Assembly: GCA_035604635.1 (NCBI GenBank)
Contig: DATNIC010000136.1
Location: 1-39,545 of the forward strand
Origin: DATNIC01 sp035604635
Lineage (GTDB): Bacteria > Vulcanimicrobiota > Vulcanimicrobiia > Vulcanimicrobiales > Vulcanimicrobiaceae
Length of the DNA: 39,545 nt
Direction: 5' to 3'
The notes beneath the pieces were generated by a model. That model ran no database searches. It saw only the letters and a program-made list of their open reading frames with translations, and was not told the DNA's origin. Shown in pieces: positions 1 to 8,049 of this stretch. The translations under genes were made by a program, and so were the position numbers. The stretch's first letter is position 1, and each line of letters starts with the position of its first letter.

Positions 1-343
1 TGAGCTGCACGCGTAAGGCAACGTGGTCGAACGGCGCACCCCATGTGCCGCCCAGCCGAAAGACCGCGGCCGAGAGCAAGTCGACTTCGAAGCCGAGGGA
101 ACGCAGCAGTTGGGCAAAGAGTCCGTTGAGCTCGTAGCATATGCCGCCCCGGCGGCCCACGACGAGTTTCTCGAACAATGCATCCGCTTCGAGCACGAGC
201 GGGCGGTGCAGCAGCGGGATGTCGAGATTTTCGAAGGGGACGGTCAAGAGATGCGCGAGATGCAGCCCTCGCAACGTCTGGACCGTCGGTGCAGTCGACC
301 CGGAGTAGCCGATCCGTTTCAGGTAGGCACCGACGTCAATCAC
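1..343 (-). CDS. nat: Arylamine N-acetyltransferase (partial, N-terminal part)
   Basis: Read from GTG at 343 this frame stays open to the window edge (about 114 residues), so the C-terminal part of the protein lies outside. Family knowledge: NAT enzymes move an acetyl group from acetyl-CoA to arylamines or hydrazines using a Cys-His-Asp triad. Visible: the N-terminal signature with TVPFENLDIP near residue 34 and the catalytic-Cys motif RRGGICYELN near residue 63. His and Asp of the triad should follow beyond the edge, although DHVALRV near the edge resembles the start of the His region. An ATG a little upstream is out of reach because an in-frame TGA lies at 365-367, so GTG 343 is the only usual start. 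It lies 17 nt downstream of the alpha/beta hydrolase stop on the same strand, so the two are probably co-transcribed. Confidence 0.85.
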   Translation of the reverse strand, partial: MIDVGAYLKRIGYSGSTAPTVQTLRGLHLAHLLTVPFENLDIPLLHRPLVLEADALFEKLVVGRRGGICYELNGLFAQLLRSLGFEVDLLSAAVFRLGGTWGAPFDHVALRVQL

Positions 344-360
344 GCTGGGCGCTACCGGAC

Positions 361-1155
361 CTACTCATGACGATCGATGAAGGCGGCGACGCAGCGGTGA
401 AACTCTTCGGGTTTCTCCAAACACGAAAAGTGGCCGGCCTCGAGCGTCGCAAACTCGGCGCCCCGAATCGCCGCGCGCAACTCCTCCGAAAAATACATCG
501 GGGTACACGCATCCCGTTTTCCGACGACGATGAGGACCGGGCACGAAATGCCGCCGAGCCGAGCGAGTTGATCGTGCGCCATCACCATATCGATGCGGGC
601 GAGCGCGATCTCGCGGTTGAACGAGCCCGACGACGACGCCTCGACCCACGCCTCTATCCGCTCCGGATGCTCGCGATGAAACTCGGGTGAAAAGAGAAAC
701 AGCGCATTCGTCTCGACGCCGGCGCGCAAGCCGGAATCGACCAACGTGCGTTTCCGCGCTTCCATTTGGCGGCGAAAGTACGCGTCCGCGCGAGCCCACG
801 TCGAGGCGAGGGTCAAGGTCGCAATCGTGTCGCGGTGATCGAGCGCAAGGACCTGTCCGATCGCGCCGCCGGTGGAGAGGCCGACGAGATGCACCGGTCC
901 CAATCCCAGAGCGCCGACGAAGGATGCGATATCATCCGCATGCCGTTCGATCGAGTACCCGTCCCGCGCTTTGGTTGAGGCGCCGGCCCCGCGGTGATCG
1001 GGAGCAAAGACGCGATGGTCGCGCGCAAACAGCGCAATCTGCGGGCCCCAGGAGCGTCCGACTCCTCCGAGGCCGGTGAGCAGCAAAACCGGCGAACCGC
1101 GCTCGCCCGCCTGTTCATAGTGCAACGTGATGTCGCCGACCGCGATTTCAGGCAA
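361..1155 (-). CDS. Alpha/beta hydrolase, 3-oxoadipate enol-lactonase-like
   Basis: A 264-residue alpha/beta-hydrolase fold protein. Visible: oxyanion-hole region LLLTGLGG near residue 25, DHRGAG near 53, nucleophile elbow GLSTGG with Ser near residue 94, an acid in GKRDACTP near 213, and the catalytic His in EAGHFSCLEKP near 242. The arrangement matches the PcaD/enol-lactonase and haloperoxidase-like group of small cytoplasmic hydrolases. No signal peptide is present. No other beta-ketoadipate gene is nearby, so the substrate cannot be named. It precedes the arylamine N-acetyltransferase on the same strand and diverges from the amidohydrolase at 1200. Confidence 0.85.
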   Translation of the reverse strand: MPEIAVGDITLHYEQAGERGSPVLLLTGLGGVGRSWGPQIALFARDHRVFAPDHRGAGASTKARDGYSIERHADDIASFVGALGLGPVHLVGLSTGGAIGQVLALDHRDTIATLTLASTWARADAYFRRQMEARKRTLVDSGLRAGVETNALFLFSPEFHREHPERIEAWVEASSSGSFNREIALARIDMVMAHDQLARLGGISCPVLIVVGKRDACTPMYFSEELRAAIRGAEFATLEAGHFSCLEKPEEFHRCVAAFIDRHE

Positions 1156-1199
1156 GAAACTTCCTCCGCAAGAGCCAACGATGCCGCGGGAGGTGCTTC

Positions 1200-2249
1200 A
1201 TGCACACAATCTCGCGACGCCGTCTGGTCACTTCGCTTGCTGCGCTCGGAACCAGCGCGATCCTTCCGGAAGGCGGCGCGTCAGCACAGACGGCGCCTGC
1301 CCGCCGCATGATCGACGTCCACCATCATTTTTATCCTCCCACATATCGCGACGCGCTCGTCGAGTTTGCGCAAAAGAATCCCGGGAATGGCGTGCCGCCG
1401 TTCGTTCGTACGTGGACCCCGGCCAGGACGCTCGAAGTGATGGATCAAGGCGGCGTTTCGACGGCGATCCTCTCTATCGCAACGATTCCCGCGAACTGGT
1501 TCAACGGCAACGATGCGGAGAAGCGGCGCTGGGCGCGGCTGTGCAACGACTACGTCGCCGGCCTCGCGCGCGACAATCCGGGTCGCTTCGGCATCTTTGC
1601 CGCCATGCCGATGCCCGACGTCGCGGGGACGCTCGCCGAGATTGCGTACGCGCTCGACACGCTCAAAGCCGATGGGATCGGCTTCATGACGAGCTTCGGA
1701 GACAAATGGCCGGGCGATCCGACCTTCGGTCCCGTGTGGGAAGAGCTCAACCGGCGCAAGGCCATCGCCTACTTTCATCCGGCATCGCCGTTGTGCTGCA
1801 CCGTCCTCGCCGACGGCGTCCCTCCGTCGTTTCTCGAGTATCCCTACGACACCGGCCGCGCCGTTCTCAGCTTGCTCTTCAGCGGGACGTTCTCGAAATA
1901 TCCCGACGTCAAGTGGCTCTTCTCGCACAACGGCGGGCCGATTCCGGTCTTCGCGGGACGAGTCAACTCGCTCAGCAGCTTTCAGGGGACTGCGAAAAAC
2001 CTCCCGAACGGGATCGACTACGAGCTCAAGCGGCTCTATTACGAGACCGCGAACTCGGCGTACAAGGGGACGATGGCGGCCCTGCTCGACTACGTGCCGA
2101 TCAGCCAGGTGATGTTCGGGACCGATTTTCCGTACGTCAGCGTCGACGAGAACGTCAGCGGCATCCACAAGTGCGGCCTGAGCAACGCGCAGCTTGCCGC
2201 GATCTCCCGCGACAACGCGATGCGGCTGATGCCGCGCTGGCGCGCTTAA
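1200..2249 (+). CDS. Exported amidohydrolase (ACMSD-like, amidohydrolase_2 family)
   Basis: A 349-residue protein with a Tat-like leader (SRRRLVTSLAALG, then an Ala-rich stretch ending ASAQ), so it probably acts outside the cytoplasmic membrane. The mature part begins with MIDVHHHFYPP, the metal-binding strand-1 motif of the amidohydrolase_2/ACMSD family. Further family positions are HPASPLCC near residue 198, FSHNGG near 242 and FGTDFPY near 304, which supplies the conserved Asp. These enzymes decarboxylate or hydrolyse small aromatic or cyclic acids with a divalent metal. GGGAGGT just before ATG 1200 serves as ribosome binding site. A clear paralogue lies at 34239-35273, with the same leader type and the same CC after the HP motif. 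Confidence 0.85.
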   Translation: MHTISRRRLVTSLAALGTSAILPEGGASAQTAPARRMIDVHHHFYPPTYRDALVEFAQKNPGNGVPPFVRTWTPARTLEVMDQGGVSTAILSIATIPANWFNGNDAEKRRWARLCNDYVAGLARDNPGRFGIFAAMPMPDVAGTLAEIAYALDTLKADGIGFMTSFGDKWPGDPTFGPVWEELNRRKAIAYFHPASPLCCTVLADGVPPSFLEYPYDTGRAVLSLLFSGTFSKYPDVKWLFSHNGGPIPVFAGRVNSLSSFQGTAKNLPNGIDYELKRLYYETANSAYKGTMAALLDYVPISQVMFGTDFPYVSVDENVSGIHKCGLSNAQLAAISRDNAMRLMPRWRA

Positions 2250-2767
2250 CCGATCAACGCGCCGAGCACACCGGCGCCGACGCACCACCACAACGGATTC
2301 GCCTCGACGAAGATGGCGCACGCGGCGACGATGATCGTGACGACGACGTCCGCGACGGCGTGATCGACCGTCCGAGCGACGACGATCCCCGACGCGATCC
2401 ACATCCCGCCGGTCAGCGGGCGGAACGCCCGGCGCAACAGCGCGATCGTTTCGTTTTCTCGATCGTGTAGGATTCGACCGACCGTCACGGACAGGACGAG
2501 GGGAATCGACATGAACGCAACCAGACCGACGAACGCACCGGGCCACGAAGCGACGCGCCAACCGATCAAGGGAATCAGGAGAAAGTTCGGCCCCGGCGAG
2601 GCTTGCGAGATGGCGATCAGCTCGGCGAACGCGCGGTCGTCGACCCAATGGTATTGGCGTACGACCTCCTCGTGAAGTTGCGGGATGAGGATGCTCACGC
2701 CGCCGCCGATCGCAAAGAGCGACAAGACCCCGAAACGCAGGGCGATCGTCAGGAGCGTCTCGGTCAC
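2246..2767 (-). CDS. chrA: Chromate transporter, short-chain CHR subunit 2
   Basis: A 173-residue membrane protein that forms one half of a chromate (CHR) transporter. The start is GTG 2767, which overlaps the stop of the partner gene in a GTGA (2764-2767). The frame continues open upstream, but that part overlaps the partner gene and has no membrane or CHR character. Visible: FAIGGGVSILIPQLHEEVV near residue 19, LIAISQASPGPNFLLIPLIGW near 50 and further hydrophobic helices to the C-terminal GAGVLGALIG. Family knowledge: paired short CHR proteins work as heterodimeric chromate exporters. Whether chromate is the real substrate here is not shown. The 3' end overlaps the convergent amidohydrolase by 4 nt. 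Confidence 0.8.
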   Translation of the reverse strand: MTETLLTIALRFGVLSLFAIGGGVSILIPQLHEEVVRQYHWVDDRAFAELIAISQASPGPNFLLIPLIGWRVASWPGAFVGLVAFMSIPLVLSVTVGRILHDRENETIALLRRAFRPLTGGMWIASGIVVARTVDHAVADVVVTIIVAACAIFVEANPLWWCVGAGVLGALIG

Positions 2768-3354
2768 GCGGTTTGCTTTCTCTCGCCTTTGCGGGCTTGC
2801 CACTCCGAGACGAGGCTCGCCGAAGCCAGGATCAGCACGACCGCCGGGATCCACATGTGGAAAACCGCGATCAACACGATCGCCAACGCAATGATTCCGA
2901 CCCGCGCCGCACGCCATCGCCGCTGCTCCGCAGTGTTTGCCTTCCAGAGGACAAGCGCCATGCGGATCCCGTTGCCGATGAACAAACCTGCGACGGCGGA
3001 TGTTACCGCCGTTTCCGCTGCGACGAAACGGGAGCTCGAGGCGGACAGACGCGTCGCGAGCGCGAGCAGCCCGATCGCCAGGAACATCGACGGCAGACAA
3101 AAACCGGCTAAGGCGACAAGCGTCGCAGGCAAACCGCCGAAGCGATCCGCGACCATCGCCGCGACGTTCGCACCGGTCGCGCCGGGCAACGCTTGCGCGA
3201 CGCCGAAAATCTCCGAGAAGTCCGTCTCGCTTAGCCAGCGCCGTCGCACGACCATCACATAGCGCAAAGGGGACGCTGCGCCGCCGACGCTGCTCAGACC
3301 GATCTGGACGAATCCGAGTAGGATCTCCGCAAGCGTGGGCGGTCTCGCGCTCAT
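2764..3354 (-). CDS. chrA: Chromate transporter, short-chain CHR subunit 1
   Basis: A 196-residue membrane protein, the other half of a paired CHR transporter. Visible: LSSVGGAASPLRYVMV near residue 20, the typical RRRWLSETDFSEIFGVAQALPGATG region (residues about 36-60) and a GGLPATLVALAGFCLPS helix. This order matches the N-terminal half of ChrA. It is translated first; its stop overlaps the GTG of the second half, so the two subunits are translationally coupled. It follows the SpoIIE-like gene by 19 nt on the same strand. The substrate (chromate or another oxyanion) is inferred from the family only. Confidence 0.8.
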   Translation of the reverse strand: MSARPPTLAEILLGFVQIGLSSVGGAASPLRYVMVVRRRWLSETDFSEIFGVAQALPGATGANVAAMVADRFGGLPATLVALAGFCLPSMFLAIGLLALATRLSASSSRFVAAETAVTSAVAGLFIGNGIRMALVLWKANTAEQRRWRAARVGIIALAIVLIAVFHMWIPAVVLILASASLVSEWQARKGERKQTA

Positions 3355-3373
3355 GCGGAGACCTTCGCCGGCG

Positions 3374-4525
3374 CTACGGCTCTAGCTTCGGCAAGTCCCT
3401 CGGCTGGAGCAGCCGATCAGGGGCGCGTCCCGGATCCTCGGCGCCTAGGACCGGCTCTTCGAAGTGGTGGCTGAACAAGAAATTGGTCTTGCGGCGAGCG
3501 ACGACCGCCAGAATGTCGCCGTCTCTCGGAAGCGCGCGAAGTTGCGCTCGCAATTCGTCGAGGTCGAGCAAGAGTTCTTCCGGTTCGAGCGCGCCGTCTT
3601 CAACGAGGCGGCAAAAACCCTCGTTTCCCAAAATGAGCGTCGCACCGCAATCGAGCATGTACATCGCTTCGGCGACGTCTTCCGCCGAGCACCCGCCCAA
3701 CGATGTCCCGCCGCCGGCCAGACGGCGGACCGAACCGTCGGACGAGACGAGGAACGGCGCGGGGAAACCGGCCGACGCATAGCGCACGATGCCGTTGTTG
3801 TACAGCTTTCCATACCACGCACGGACCAACGCGTCGCGCTTGAGCAACGGCGCCAGGCGCCGGTTGAGGACACGCAGCGATGCCGGCGGGAGCGCACCGC
3901 TTCGCAGCCACAACCCCTTGAGCGCGGGCAACAGCATGGCCGCTCGAATCGGCGGACCCGAGACGCCGCATGCGAAGAGATCGATCCCACCCTTCCACGG
4001 CGCAACGTCGTAGAACACGCCGCCGACGTCGTGCTGCGGAACATGCAAGGCGGAGAATTCCCAGTCTCCGAGCCACGGCAGTTGTTCCGGCAGCAAATCG
4101 TCGTGCGCTGCTTTCAATTCGCTGAAATCGGCCAAGAACGAGCGCAGGCGAACGGCGAGCGAGGAGACGCCGTACATCAGGCCGAGCGCCGTGAGATAGC
4201 CGAACCAAAAAATGAGGGCGTTCCACCACACGTTCGGGTTGGTGAGCGTCTGAGGAGGGAAGGTCTCCAACAACGATACGATCACTGCGATCGGAACGGC
4301 GGAAATGACCGCAAAACGATAGTTGACGGTCAGCGCACACACGAGGATCGGTCCGATCGAGAACATCGCAAACTCGACGTCGGGAATCTTGTAGTCGAGC
4401 GCGATGAGAATCAGTTCCACGACGACCGCAAGCGAGAGCGCCACGGCTCGCCCGCGTTGCGTCAAAGCGACGAACAAGTACCAGAAAGGCCCGCGCGGCA
4501 TACTATCCCTATTTACGCGCTTCAC
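3374..4525 (-). CDS. Membrane SpoIIE/PP2C-like protein, predicted catalytically dead
   Basis: A 383-residue protein. Residues about 25-125 hold several hydrophobic membrane segments, followed by a short linker and a cytoplasmic domain with the layout of SpoIIE/RsbU PP2C phosphatases. The motif usually reading VGGDFYD is VGGVFYD (167-173), the GDVSG motif is CGVSG (186-190), and TDG in the LILYTDG motif is NEG (301-303). Thus three acidic residues that normally hold the metal ions are replaced. The end motif DGDILAVV (335-342) remains. I infer a pseudophosphatase acting as a sensor or scaffold. It lies 24 nt downstream of the methyltransferase gene and 19 nt upstream of the chromate-transporter pair, all on one strand. 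Confidence 0.7.
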   Translation of the reverse strand: MKRVNRDSMPRGPFWYLFVALTQRGRAVALSLAVVVELILIALDYKIPDVEFAMFSIGPILVCALTVNYRFAVISAVPIAVIVSLLETFPPQTLTNPNVWWNALIFWFGYLTALGLMYGVSSLAVRLRSFLADFSELKAAHDDLLPEQLPWLGDWEFSALHVPQHDVGGVFYDVAPWKGGIDLFACGVSGPPIRAAMLLPALKGLWLRSGALPPASLRVLNRRLAPLLKRDALVRAWYGKLYNNGIVRYASAGFPAPFLVSSDGSVRRLAGGGTSLGGCSAEDVAEAMYMLDCGATLILGNEGFCRLVEDGALEPEELLLDLDELRAQLRALPRDGDILAVVARRKTNFLFSHHFEEPVLGAEDPGRAPDRLLQPRDLPKLEP

Positions 4526-4549
4526 CGCTCGTCTTCCCCACTCGTTGCG

Positions 4550-5185
4550 TCAAGATTTGCCATAGATCTGAACCGCGTCCGACGACCATGCCAAGGTCGT
4601 CGGAGTGAAGACCGGCAGCCCAAACTTCTCCACCATGCTGAAACGCTGATGCAACGCGTCGCGCATCGCGGCCCCACCGCAATTGCGCTCGTCCCCGATG
4701 AGCACGACGGTCGACCCTTTATAGCAACGAATCGCACTACTAGCCATCTCATCGGGTTCGGGAGGTGGCCATGCGATCAGGAGCGTCCGCTTCGAGCACA
4801 GGTCGAGCGCCTCTTCGTCGCCTCGATAGAGTTTTGTCCAGACGTGCTGCTTTTGAAAGTATTTATTCATCGGGCTCTGGTCGGGCGGCTCGCTGTCGAT
4901 CGCGAGGACGTCGGCGCCGGCCGAACGCAAGAGATAAGAAAGATAGCCGTTCCCGCATCCGAAGTCGACCAGGGGCGAGAGGACGAGAAGGCGCTCGATC
5001 AGTTCGGCTGTGGGAACGACGTACCCGTACACCTGCGTGTACGCATCCCACACGTCACCAAACGGTGTCGTCTTGAGCAGTGCCGCGATCCCCGCGTGCG
5101 CATCGCCAACGTATTTGCCAACCCGCTCTCCGGGCGGCCGAAGACTGCCGGGCTTTAGAACGGCTGCGCCGGAGATTTCCCCCAC
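4550..5185 (-). CDS. Class I SAM-dependent methyltransferase-like protein
   Basis: A 211-residue cytoplasmic protein. Motif I for S-adenosylmethionine binding is visible as LVDFGCGNGYLSYLL (residues about 91-105), followed by an acidic residue at the end of strand 2 in VLAIDSEPP. The strand-4 region reads LLIAWPPPEPDEM and a later strand VVLIGDERNCGG. The N-terminal 80 residues (VWDAYTQVYGYV) form a cap that I do not recognise. The target of methylation is unknown. It is the first gene of a same-strand run with the SpoIIE-like protein and the chromate transporter. It diverges from the aldo/keto reductase at 5218. Confidence 0.65.
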   Translation of the reverse strand: MGEISGAAVLKPGSLRPPGERVGKYVGDAHAGIAALLKTTPFGDVWDAYTQVYGYVVPTAELIERLLVLSPLVDFGCGNGYLSYLLRSAGADVLAIDSEPPDQSPMNKYFQKQHVWTKLYRGDEEALDLCSKRTLLIAWPPPEPDEMASSAIRCYKGSTVVLIGDERNCGGAAMRDALHQRFSMVEKFGLPVFTPTTLAWSSDAVQIYGKS

Positions 5186-5217
5186 GATGCACCCTTGTTT
5201 TTAGGAGGACGACTATC

Positions 5218-6078
5218 ATGCCGCAGACCGGGCCGATTCGCGAGATCAAGATCGGCGAGATTGCGGTTCCGCGACTGGGGTTTGGCGCGATGCGGATCAC
5301 GGGACGCGGGATCTGGGGACCTCCGCCCGATCGTGCAGCGGCGATCCGGCTCCTTCAACACGCCGTTCAAGCAGGCGTTCGCCTTATCGACACTGCTGAT
5401 TCGTACGGTCCATTCGTGAGCGAAGAGCTGATCGCCGAGGCGCTGGCGCCATATCCAGCCGGACTTCTGATCGCGACGAAGGGCGGACTCGAACGCGGTG
5501 GCCCCGATGATTGGCGCTCCAACGGCGACCCGAAACACTTACGCGAAGCCTGCGAGGCGAGTCTGCGACGGTTGCGCCTCTCACGCATCGACCTCTACCA
5601 GTTGCATCGCGAAGACCCGCGGTTCCCGATCGAAGAGTCGATCGGGGCCTTGAAAGAGCTGCAGTCCGCGGGCAAGATCCGCTACATCGGCGTGTGCAAC
5701 GTCTCGCTCGATCAGTTGCGGCGCGTTCGTTCCATCGCGCCGGTCCTCTCGGTTCAGAACCGCTACAACATCGAAGACCGGCACTCGGAAGACGTGTTGC
5801 GCGCGTGCACGTCCGAGGGCACGGCGTTCATTCCATGGCATCCGCTCGGGGGGCTGGAAAGTATGCCTCGTCACATCGTCGACGCGATCCGGCCGATCGC
5901 CCAGCGGCACGGCGCGAGCTTCAATCAGCTCCTGCTCGCGTGGCTGCTGCACAAGTCGCCGATCACGGCGCCGATACCGGGGACCGCCTCGATCGCCCAC
6001 TTCGACGAGAACATGGGAAGTACGAACATCTCGCTCTCCGCGTCCGACCTCGCGGAGCTCGATAAACTCGCCGGCTAA
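5218..6078 (+). CDS. Aldo/keto reductase
   Basis: A 286-residue NADPH-type aldo/keto reductase. The catalytic tetrad is visible: Asp and Tyr in IDTADSYGP (near residue 60), Lys in IATKGG (near 87) and His in YQLHRED (near 127). The cofactor-binding end is present in ITAPIPGTAS (near 257). ATG 5218 follows a strong ribosome binding site, AGGAGG at about 5203-5208. The frame is open further upstream, but that stretch overlaps the divergent methyltransferase and is not protein-like. The substrate is unknown. The Sm-like gene follows 34 nt downstream and may be co-transcribed. Confidence 0.9.
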   Translation: MPQTGPIREIKIGEIAVPRLGFGAMRITGRGIWGPPPDRAAAIRLLQHAVQAGVRLIDTADSYGPFVSEELIAEALAPYPAGLLIATKGGLERGGPDDWRSNGDPKHLREACEASLRRLRLSRIDLYQLHREDPRFPIEESIGALKELQSAGKIRYIGVCNVSLDQLRRVRSIAPVLSVQNRYNIEDRHSEDVLRACTSEGTAFIPWHPLGGLESMPRHIVDAIRPIAQRHGASFNQLLLAWLLHKSPITAPIPGTASIAHFDENMGSTNISLSASDLAELDKLAG

Positions 6079-6112
6079 GGAGGACAACGCCCGCTTCGTC
6101 GAAGAGGCGGCC

Positions 6113-6460
6113 ATGCCCCAAAAGCGCTGGTCCCTTATGAACTCGGACGAACGGTTGCGCGAGTGGCTGCACGAGCGCCGGAACAAGGATGCCGGCCTCT
6201 CGAGCTACGACCCGGGGACGTTCGAGCAGTATACCGCGCAGCGCTCCCAAGAAGAGTCGCAGATGAAGCGCGTGAGCGACATCCGCGACCTCCTGCGCAC
6301 CTCGGTCGGGAAAACCGTCCATCTAACGATGGCCGACGGCAATCACCTTAGCGGGGTCCTCGACTCCGAGGGGGCCCACACGGTCTTCCTCCGTGCCCCG
6401 GGTCAATCGCGGCCTCAGCAGATCAGCGCCGACGGGATCGTCGACGTCACCGTAGGATAG
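6113..6460 (+). CDS. Small protein with a C-terminal Sm/Hfq-like region
   Basis: A 115-residue protein I cannot assign to a named family. The N-terminal half is charged and probably helical (residues about 10-60). The C-terminal half, from VGKTVHLTM to the last residue, has the alternating strand pattern of an Sm-like barrel: a hydrophobic strand, Asp-Gly turn (ADGNHLSGVLDSE), a further strand VFLRAPG and a final strand IVDVTVG. This recalls Hfq Sm1 (V-x-L-x-x-G-x-x-L-x-G) but lacks the exact Sm2 motif, so the fold is inference. An internal ATG at 6137 is a possible second start. Its TAG stop overlaps the likely near-cognate start of the lipoprotein gene that follows. Confidence 0.6.
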   Translation: MPQKRWSLMNSDERLREWLHERRNKDAGLSSYDPGTFEQYTAQRSQEESQMKRVSDIRDLLRTSVGKTVHLTMADGNHLSGVLDSEGAHTVFLRAPGQSRPQQISADGIVDVTVG

Positions 6461-8049
6461 CAGCGACGCGGTCTCTCGGGGCGCTCGCCGCTGCGGCGTT
6501 CGCCCTGGCCTTGCTGTGCGGCTGCGCTGCCGGAGCGGCCCGCGATCCGAACTCGCTCGTCATTCTCGAAGCGGCCGACGGTGCGACGCTCAATCCGCTG
6601 TTCAGCACCGATGCGGCGTCAGCGCTCTACGAGCAGTTTATCTTCGATCCACTCGTCAACGTCGGCGACGATTTCAAACCGATACCGTGGCTCGCAACCG
6701 CTTGGCGGAGTTCCGTGAATCACTTACACTGGACCGTCGATTTGCGCCGCGACGTGCACTGGTCGGACGGCGTCCCCTTTACTTCGAAGGACGTGGTCTG
6801 GACCTGGCAGGCTCAGCTCGATCCCGCGACCGGCTTCCCCTACCTCGGGCAGTTCGACTACATAGCGAGCGTCCGAGCTTCCGGGCCGTCCACCGTTGAG
6901 TTCACCCTCTCTCAACCCAACGCGCTCTTTGAATCTCAGGCGCTCAATGCCAGCATCCTGCCCGAACACATCCTCGGCAAGATCCCGCGCCGCCAACTCC
7001 GGTTGTCAGCCTTCGGCGAGCATCCCGTCGGTACGGGGCCGTTCTTCTTGGAGCGCTGGCGACATGATGAGGAGATCAGCTTTACCCGCAATCCCCGTTG
7101 GTGGCACGGTCCGGTCACCGTCCCGCGCATCGCGGTGCGAATCGAGCTCAACGATCAGGCTCGCCTCGACGCCATGCAGGAAGGTTCCGGCGACGTGCTC
7201 GACGGCCTCGGCACCTCGGGCTATGCGATCCTGCAGCAGCAAGCACCAAAGCTTCGTTTGCTGCACCTGCCCGATCTCTACAGCTTCTTCATTTACACCA
7301 ATTTGCGCCGCCTCGGACTTGACGATCTGCACGTGCGGCAAGCGATGCTCTACGGTTGGGACCGCCGTGCCGTCGTCCGCGGCTTGTTGCACGGCGACGC
7401 GATCGTCGCGACGGGCGTCGTCCCCATTGCGCTTCGGCTGTGGTACGATCCCAACGTTCGGCGGTACGACTACGATCCTGCGCGCGCCCAGGACCTGCTC
7501 GATGCGGCCGGCTGGCCCAAAGGCAACGACGGTATCCGTGAGAAGAACGGCCACCGGCTCGCCTTCGAGCTCCTACTAACAGGGGCCGACGCTGCGACCG
7601 AGGATCTGGCCGCAGAGTTTCAATCGGATATGCGGGCGATAGGCGTCGCGATCACGGTCCGGTCGCTCGACTTCGCCACCTTCCTCACGGAAACGCAGTC
7701 CCTTCATTACGATTTGGCTCTCGGCGGCTGGGGCGGAGTACCCGATCCCGATCAATTCACGCTGTTGGAGTCGAAACAAATCCCGCCCACCGGAAACAAC
7801 CTGATGTCCTATTCGAATCCGACCGTCGACCGAGACGTCACGCTGGGGCTGCGCGCGCTCGAATACTCGGAGCGCAAGGCCCTGTACGATTCGATGCAGC
7901 GCGTAACGGCCGAGGATCTTCCGGTGCTGTTCTACATCAACACGTACTATCGCGCCGCTTTCAACCCACGCGTGCGAGTGAGCGTCAAGGACGTCCTGCC
8001 CGATCAATACGTCTTTCGCGACGTCTACGCTTGGAGACTCGACCGCTGA
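6457..8049 (+). CDS. Peptide/oligopeptide-type ABC transporter substrate-binding lipoprotein
   Basis: A family-5 (DppA/OppA/NikA-like) binding protein of about 512 residues from the first ordinary start, TTG 6511. That start leaves only MLCGC before the mature protein. The in-frame codons upstream (6457-6510) encode a textbook lipoprotein signal: an Arg, an Ala/Leu core (SLGALAAAAFALALL) and the lipobox LCGC. The only plausible initiator there is ATA at 6457, overlapping the previous stop as ATAG, so the coordinates given are tentative for the 5' end. Visible family features: TLNPLFSTDAAS near the N-terminus, WRSSVNHLHWTVDLRRDVHWSDGVPFTSKDV and a later GTGPFFLERW. It begins a coupled operon with two permeases and delivers ligand to them outside the membrane. 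The ligand is unknown. Confidence 0.85.
   Translation: MAATRSLGALAAAAFALALLCGCAAGAARDPNSLVILEAADGATLNPLFSTDAASALYEQFIFDPLVNVGDDFKPIPWLATAWRSSVNHLHWTVDLRRDVHWSDGVPFTSKDVVWTWQAQLDPATGFPYLGQFDYIASVRASGPSTVEFTLSQPNALFESQALNASILPEHILGKIPRRQLRLSAFGEHPVGTGPFFLERWRHDEEISFTRNPRWWHGPVTVPRIAVRIELNDQARLDAMQEGSGDVLDGLGTSGYAILQQQAPKLRLLHLPDLYSFFIYTNLRRLGLDDLHVRQAMLYGWDRRAVVRGLLHGDAIVATGVVPIALRLWYDPNVRRYDYDPARAQDLLDAAGWPKGNDGIREKNGHRLAFELLLTGADAATEDLAAEFQSDMRAIGVAITVRSLDFATFLTETQSLHYDLALGGWGGVPDPDQFTLLESKQIPPTGNNLMSYSNPTVDRDVTLGLRALEYSERKALYDSMQRVTAEDLPVLFYINTYYRAAFNPRVRVSVKDVLPDQYVFRDVYAWRLDR

Noticed and set aside
361..1155. Naming the alpha/beta hydrolase as PcaD
   Set aside because: Only the general fold and triad are visible and no other beta-ketoadipate gene is nearby.
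1127..2648. Long open frames of about 450 codons on both strands across the amidohydrolase and chromate-transporter genes
   Set aside because: Their translations are Arg/Asp-rich without motifs, hydrophobic order or start signals, as expected for shadow frames in GC-rich DNA. The amidohydrolase and CHR frames have clear family motifs.
3464..5158. A 564-codon open frame on the + strand
   Set aside because: It lies antisense to the SpoIIE-like and methyltransferase genes, both of which show domain motifs; its product is low-complexity Arg/Glu/Asp sequence.
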